Of a DNA stretch of 32,500 bases, positions 29,379 to 32,500 are shown in pieces. Within the stretch, counting starts at the first letter, position 1. Each line of letters starts with the position of its first letter. Source of the DNA: Prorocentrum cordatum (taxonomy: Eukaryota > Sar > Dinophyceae > Prorocentrales > Prorocentraceae); NCBI GenBank assembly GCA_963575745.1, contig CAUYUJ010014619.1, positions 257,783 through 290,282 on the forward strand, in the 5' to 3' direction. Both the position numbers and the translations under genes were made by a program. The notes under the pieces are model-generated. The model saw only the letters and a program-made list of their open reading frames with translations. It did not search any database and was not told the DNA's origin.

Positions 29379-29986
29379 GACTAGCACGCTCAGGGGCAGC
29401 GACTAGGGAGGGATAGGCTCAGGGGGGAACGCATCGAGCCCACAACGCTCATCCATCGCCGATAAGGGGCCCGGTAGCTTGCCCCGCCCTGGACCTTGCA
29501 GATTCTCTTTCGGGGGCCTATCGCCGATCTATCGGCGATGTATCGCCGATTCGAGCTCGATGATCCCCCCTCCGAGCTAGTCCGCGCCGAACGTTGCCCT
29601 TCAAGCAAGCAGAGGCAACGCCAGAGTGGGGGGGGAGGGCTGGCCACGGGGGGGGGGGAGCATCGACCCCTTCATTGTCCATTCCGTGAAGAGTCACGAA
29701 GGAGGGACCCTCGCCAGGCCCTGGGACGATAAGAAAACGACCCGGCATGGAGCACTGCCCCCCGGGGAGGGGTCCAGATTAGACCTCTGGGGGGGCCCAC
29801 GCTGCGGCAGAGTCACGACGCCGGGGGTCTGGGAACGGAGCCATGGGACACCCACCGCCGCCCGAGGAGCGCGGGTCTCGCTATCGGGGGCCCATCGCCG
29901 ATCGATGGGCTCGTGCCTTGCCGATGCCAGGGAAGTGCTCCCCCCGCCCCGGCCCCCCCTGGCTGTACGTCGCCCGCCCTTTCCAG
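29379..29986 (+). other. intron 4, apparent GA-AG
   Basis: 608 bp between VAVK and EVFFQPP, donor AAG|GACTAG and acceptor TTCCAG|GAGG, phase 0. GA donors are known in dinoflagellates. Terminal inverted repeats are weak (CTAGCACG.. against ..CTTTCCAG). Inside, GGGGGCCTATCGCCGATC (from about 29513) and GGGGGCCCATCGCCGATC (from about 29886) are direct repeats; each sits in a dyad, at 29520-29539 (ATCGCCGAT/ATCGGCGAT) and about 29890-29910 (GCCCATCG/CGATGGGC). Confidence 0.6.
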
Positions 29987-30116
29987 GAGGTCTTCTTCCA
30001 GCCGCCCCAGGCGGCGGAGGCGCCCCCGAGCGAGCTCAGGGCGCTCGAGCGGGAGCTGGCCCTCTGCGAGCGGCTGAGACACCACCGCATCGTGCGCTTC
30101 CTCGGGCACGAGATCG
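29987..30116 (+). CDS. kinase exon 5, helix C and strands 4-5
   Basis: It reads EVFFQPPQ, then an acidic linker, then LERELALCERLRHHRIVRFL (kinase subdomains III-IV), then GHEI plus one base. The Glu of REL (model residue about 716) is in the position that salt-bridges the VAVK Lys. The acceptor TTTCCAG|GAGGTC is clear. The exon ends in phase 1 at a GC donor. Confidence 0.85.
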
Positions 30117-30358
30117 GCCCTACTCTCAGATGATGCAAACACGCGGGGGGCGTTCTGTCCGTTGGTTCCAGATCGACGCTTTTCCCGTTCGAGGGTCAGT
30201 TTTCCCGTTTGGGGATTTTCGTTCGCGCCGTTTCCGATGTGGTTGCAATGTGCACGGTTTTTTGTATATATATATATATATATATATCGGTATTCCGAGA
30301 ACCGAACTGTTGAGAACGGGGAACAACAGCATCCCCAGCGTCTTCAACATCAACTGAG
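30117..30358 (+). mobile_element. intron 5: introner-like element with TSD and TIRs
   Basis: 242 bp, GC-AG, phase 1. It starts GCCCTACT (30117-30124) and is followed by GCCCTGCG (30359-30366), an 8-bp duplication with two changes. Next come CTCAGATGATGCAAACACGC (30125-30144) and its inverted partner at 30338-30358, which ends CATCAACTGAG; about 16 of 20 positions match. As in intron 1, the donor lies in the duplication, and the terminal repeat opens CTYAG and closes with the acceptor AG. A (TA)n run sits inside at 30264-30288. Confidence 0.75.
30264..30288. repeat. (TA)n microsatellite in intron 5
   Basis: About 12 TA dinucleotides. Confidence 0.9.
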
Positions 30359-30531
30359 GCCCTGCGCCTGGCGACCACGTCGAGCGCCTGCTGATCTTCC
30401 TGGAGTTCTGCCCTGGCGGCAGCGTGGCGTCGCACCTGCGCACGTATGGGCCCCTGGCGGCCCCGGTGGTGGCGCGCTACGCGCACCAGCTGCTCGAGGG
30501 CCTGTGCTACCTCCACTCGCGGAGCCCGCCG
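30359..30531 (+). CDS. kinase exon 6, hinge to helix E
   Basis: Enters in phase 1 and reads PAPGDHVERLLIFLEFCPGG (strand 5, gatekeeper and hinge), then SVASHLRTYGPL (helix D), then RYAHQLLEGLCYLHS (helix E), ending RSPP. The PGGS-V-x-x-x-L-x-x-Y-G-x-L pattern is typical of STE11/MAPKKK kinases. The exon is open only within its splice limits: a TGA lies just upstream (30355-30357) and the donor follows CCG at 30531. Confidence 0.88.
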
Positions 30532-31190
30532 GTGGCCTTCAGTAGCAAGTCAAAGGAGCCTCAGAGGCGACGCTAGGGGCGAACAGCCCAGGGGAGAGCA
30601 ATGCATGGCGAATACGTGTAATGCCCGCCCCTGGGCTTCGTCGCCGCCGAGCGAGCTTTGCGCGTCCTCGAGATGTGTTCGGCTCCCGACGGTTGGGCCT
30701 CCCTCCTCCTCCAGCCTCCGCGGCCGCCCTCTTCTGCTCTGCCCGTGCGTCAGTGCCCCGCGCCCGGCGCCCCGCCGGTACCGGCCCGCGCGCCTGCGCC
30801 CGCTGGCGCTGCCGATGAAAAAAGTGCGCCCTCGAAATCATGATTTTTGGAGTGCGCCGGCGTGCGCCAGCGTCTGGTAAGCCATGAGAGTGCGCAGGTT
30901 TTGCGCCGAGCCAACGCCGATTGGTGTCGGCTGGCGTCGATTCGCGTCGGTGATCGCCGATTCGCAGGAGCAAGCAAGATGGCACAGGAGGCTCTCACGA
31001 TTAGCGGCGAGCCCAGGGGGGAGGTGAGAAGGTCGGGCCTTTTCAAAAGGCTCGGAAGGCCTTCTGAGAATTTGTCCAACCTTTCTCAGAAGGCATAGAA
31101 AAATTGTCAGAAGGCCGGAGGGCTTCTGAAAATTCCATCGCCTCTCACTTTCCCCCCCGGGCGCGCCGCTGACATGAGTTGCCGCCGAAG
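30532..31190 (+). mobile_element. intron 6: introner-like, GT-AG, short TSD
   Basis: 659 bp, phase 0. GTGGC (30532-30536) at the donor is repeated at the start of exon 7 (31191-31195). CTTCAGTAGCAAGTCA (30537-30552) and TGAGTTGCCGCCGAAG (31175-31190) are inverted, 12 of 16 matching, most differences being transitions. Inside is a perfect 12-bp stem, GCCTTCTGAGAA (31059-31070) with TTCTCAGAAGGC (31083-31094). Its size suggests further insertions. Confidence 0.55.
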
Positions 31191-31295
31191 GTGGCGCACC
31201 GGGACCTCAAGTGCGCCAATCTGCTGCTGACGCACGACGCGAACGTGAAGATCGCCGACTTCGGGTGCTCCAAGTGGCTGACCGAGGGCAGCGGG
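31191..31295 (+). CDS. kinase exon 7, catalytic loop and DFG
   Basis: It reads [20 protein letters not shown] then [18 protein letters not shown] gives the catalytic base Asp (model residue about 799), and the Lys two residues on and the Asn of CANLL complete the catalytic loop. DFG gives the metal-binding Asp (about 817). All core catalytic residues are intact, so the kinase looks functional as far as it can be read. The end at 31295 rests on a GC donor and loss of codon bias soon after. The activation loop and APE motif are absent from the remaining 1.2 kb. Confidence 0.82.
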
Positions 31296-31690
31296 GCTCC
31301 GGAAAGGGGGAAGGACGCCCAAGGGGTAATCATATATACACACACAAAGAAACGCAGCTTATTTTGCTTCGAGTGATCCCCACCGAAGTTTCCGGCGTTT
31401 GTTCCCGACGGTGCGCGCGCCTGCTGGAACGATGCGCGCGGGGCCCAGTGGTCTGAGCCAGCGCGTCGGCCGGGCCAGGTCGCAAGTTGCCGTTGTCCTA
31501 AGATCTAGCAGCCCCAAGGGCCCCAGACGAATGAAACAGAAACAAGTCCCGGGGCGAGAAGCACCCGAAAACGCTTGGTGCGAGACCCCATAGCTTGTTC
31601 GGAGAGAGTATGCAGCCTGTTGAAATGAGGATGAACAGCAGCAGCAGCAGGAGGCGGAGCCGGAGTTCGTATTAACTGTTGTTATTTCTC
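31296..31690. other. probable start of intron 7 or downstream spacer
   Basis: No further kinase exon is seen. It holds an ATATATACACACACA run near 31331-31345 and (CAG)n near 31636-31651. Confidence 0.4.
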
Positions 31691-32500
31691 ATGTTAAGGT
31701 ATGTTTTATCATGCTCACCTCTGTCGCAGTCTGCTTTGATATGTTATGCTCTGCTCTGCTTTGTGGCACCATGATATGGCATGACATGTCATGTGTTGCC
31801 AAGCTATTCTAATCTGGTCTGTTCAGTGATGATGTTTCCGTTGTAATGATCTGCCCAGCTATGCTGTGATGGGTTCTGCCATGTAGTGGTATTCATAGTG
31901 CAACTTGTCGTTGCTGTATGCAGCAGTACTCAGCTATGCTCCACCTTGTAGTGCTAGAGTGTCCTGTTCTGCTCTCGGCGGGCAGGCGTGACGTCGTGGC
32001 GCCTGTCACGTTGGATACGTCGCCACTCGGTCGGTGCTGCGCCTGTTGGTTCCTGTGGTCGGCCTGACCTCGGCGCGCACGTCGCTCTTGAATATGCGAG
32101 AGTACCATACTTTGTGATGTGATGGTCCTCTTCACGTATGCCTTGCTCTGTTCCTGTTAACGTATGTTCTGTTGTGCCTGCCAGGCTATGTTGTAATCTG
32201 CTCGGTCCAGTGATGCTGTCGACGGTATGCTCAGTTCCGTATCTGTCGTGACGCTCCTCTTCAATACGGTCGTTGCTGTATTCAAAAGGATTCAATTGTG
32301 GTTCATGTAGCAATGTTCTATGGTGTTTTGCTCTAGGATGTCCTAATATGTTCTCGACGGGCAGGCGTGACGTCGTGACGCCTGTCGTCTTGGATACGTC
32401 TTCCAATCAGTCGTTGCTGCACCTGTTGGTTCCTGTGGCCACCCTGTCCTCGGCGCGCACGCCGCGTTTGAATGTATGACAGTATGGTACGTAATGATGT
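31691..32500. repeat. 379-bp tandem repeat, two copies, runs off window
   Basis: GGCAGGCGTGACGTCGTG occurs at 31981 and 32360. Between and around these, CGTTGCTGTAT, CAGTGATG, CTGTTGGTTCCTGTGG and CTCGGCGCGCACG keep the same order and spacing. The unit is rich in TATGTT/TGCT words. No coding signal. Confidence 0.8.

Larger units (their letters stand above)
26310..31295 (+). other. gene model: MAPKKK-like protein kinase, partial, seven exons
   Basis: Joined exons: 26310-27147, 27353-27554, 28115-29060, 29286-29378, 29987-30116, 30359-30531, 31191-31295. Phases agree at every junction and give 829 codons without a stop. Residues 1-662 are low-complexity and disordered; the kinase domain starts at about 663. 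The order GxGSYGx[16 protein letters not shown], together with FLEFCPGGSVASHL, places it nearest the STE11/MAPKKK group of Ser/Thr kinases, which phosphorylate MAP kinase kinases. The activation loop, APE motif and C-lobe are not found before the window end, so the gene continues beyond 32500 or is truncated. Introns are GC-AG, GT-AG and perhaps GA-AG. The start codon and upstream exons are uncertain. Confidence 0.75.

Overview
The window looks like nuclear DNA of a dinoflagellate. The grounds are: very GC-rich exons; introns with GC-AG, GT-AG and possibly GA-AG ends, and an AG|G context; gene-poor spacers packed with minisatellites; a decayed LINE of the zinc-finger/coiled-coil/endonuclease/RT kind common in these genomes; and a 13-base match to the core of the dinoflagellate trans-spliced leader. 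No bacterial operon, ribosome binding site, rRNA, tRNA or CRISPR was seen.

Layout. 1-2100: diverged repeat family (50-bp tandem units and longer units near 1, 716 and 1180). 2489-3090: short tandem repeats and a (GAT)n block. 3552-4192: 3' end of a dead LINE reverse transcriptase. 4740-5275: 82-bp satellite. 5390-8250: dyad-rich and 18-bp-repeat DNA without a credible gene. About 8640-16500: a nearly complete but frameshifted LINE, in the order zinc knuckle, coiled coil, RNase H, AP-type endonuclease, reverse transcriptase, terminal zinc fingers. 16500-26300: spacer with paired hairpin elements, (CAT)n, an 88-bp satellite, a long (GGA)n tract, a 53-bp palindrome, 11-bp repeat fields and a pyrimidine tract. 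26310-31295: the only convincing host gene, a multi-exon MAPKKK-like (STE11 family) protein kinase that runs off the recognisable part after the DFG motif. 31690-32500: 379-bp tandem repeat reaching the window end.

The most interesting result concerns the kinase gene. Splicing in silico joins seven exons into one open frame of about 829 codons. Several introns look like inserted transposons: the best (27148-27352) starts with one copy of an 8-bp target duplication that supplies the GC donor, then has 19-bp terminal inverted repeats, and ends with the element's own AG exactly before the second duplication copy. A second intron (30117-30358) has the same plan, a third (30532-31190) a shorter version, and two more are weaker candidates. 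This is the signature of introner elements, an intron-creating class already known in dinoflagellates; the families here may be new.

The LINE is the second point of interest. It carries an RNase H domain with all four acidic residues upstream of the endonuclease, whereas LINE RNase H domains usually follow the RT. All positions were read by eye; splice sites are inferred and no similarity search was run.
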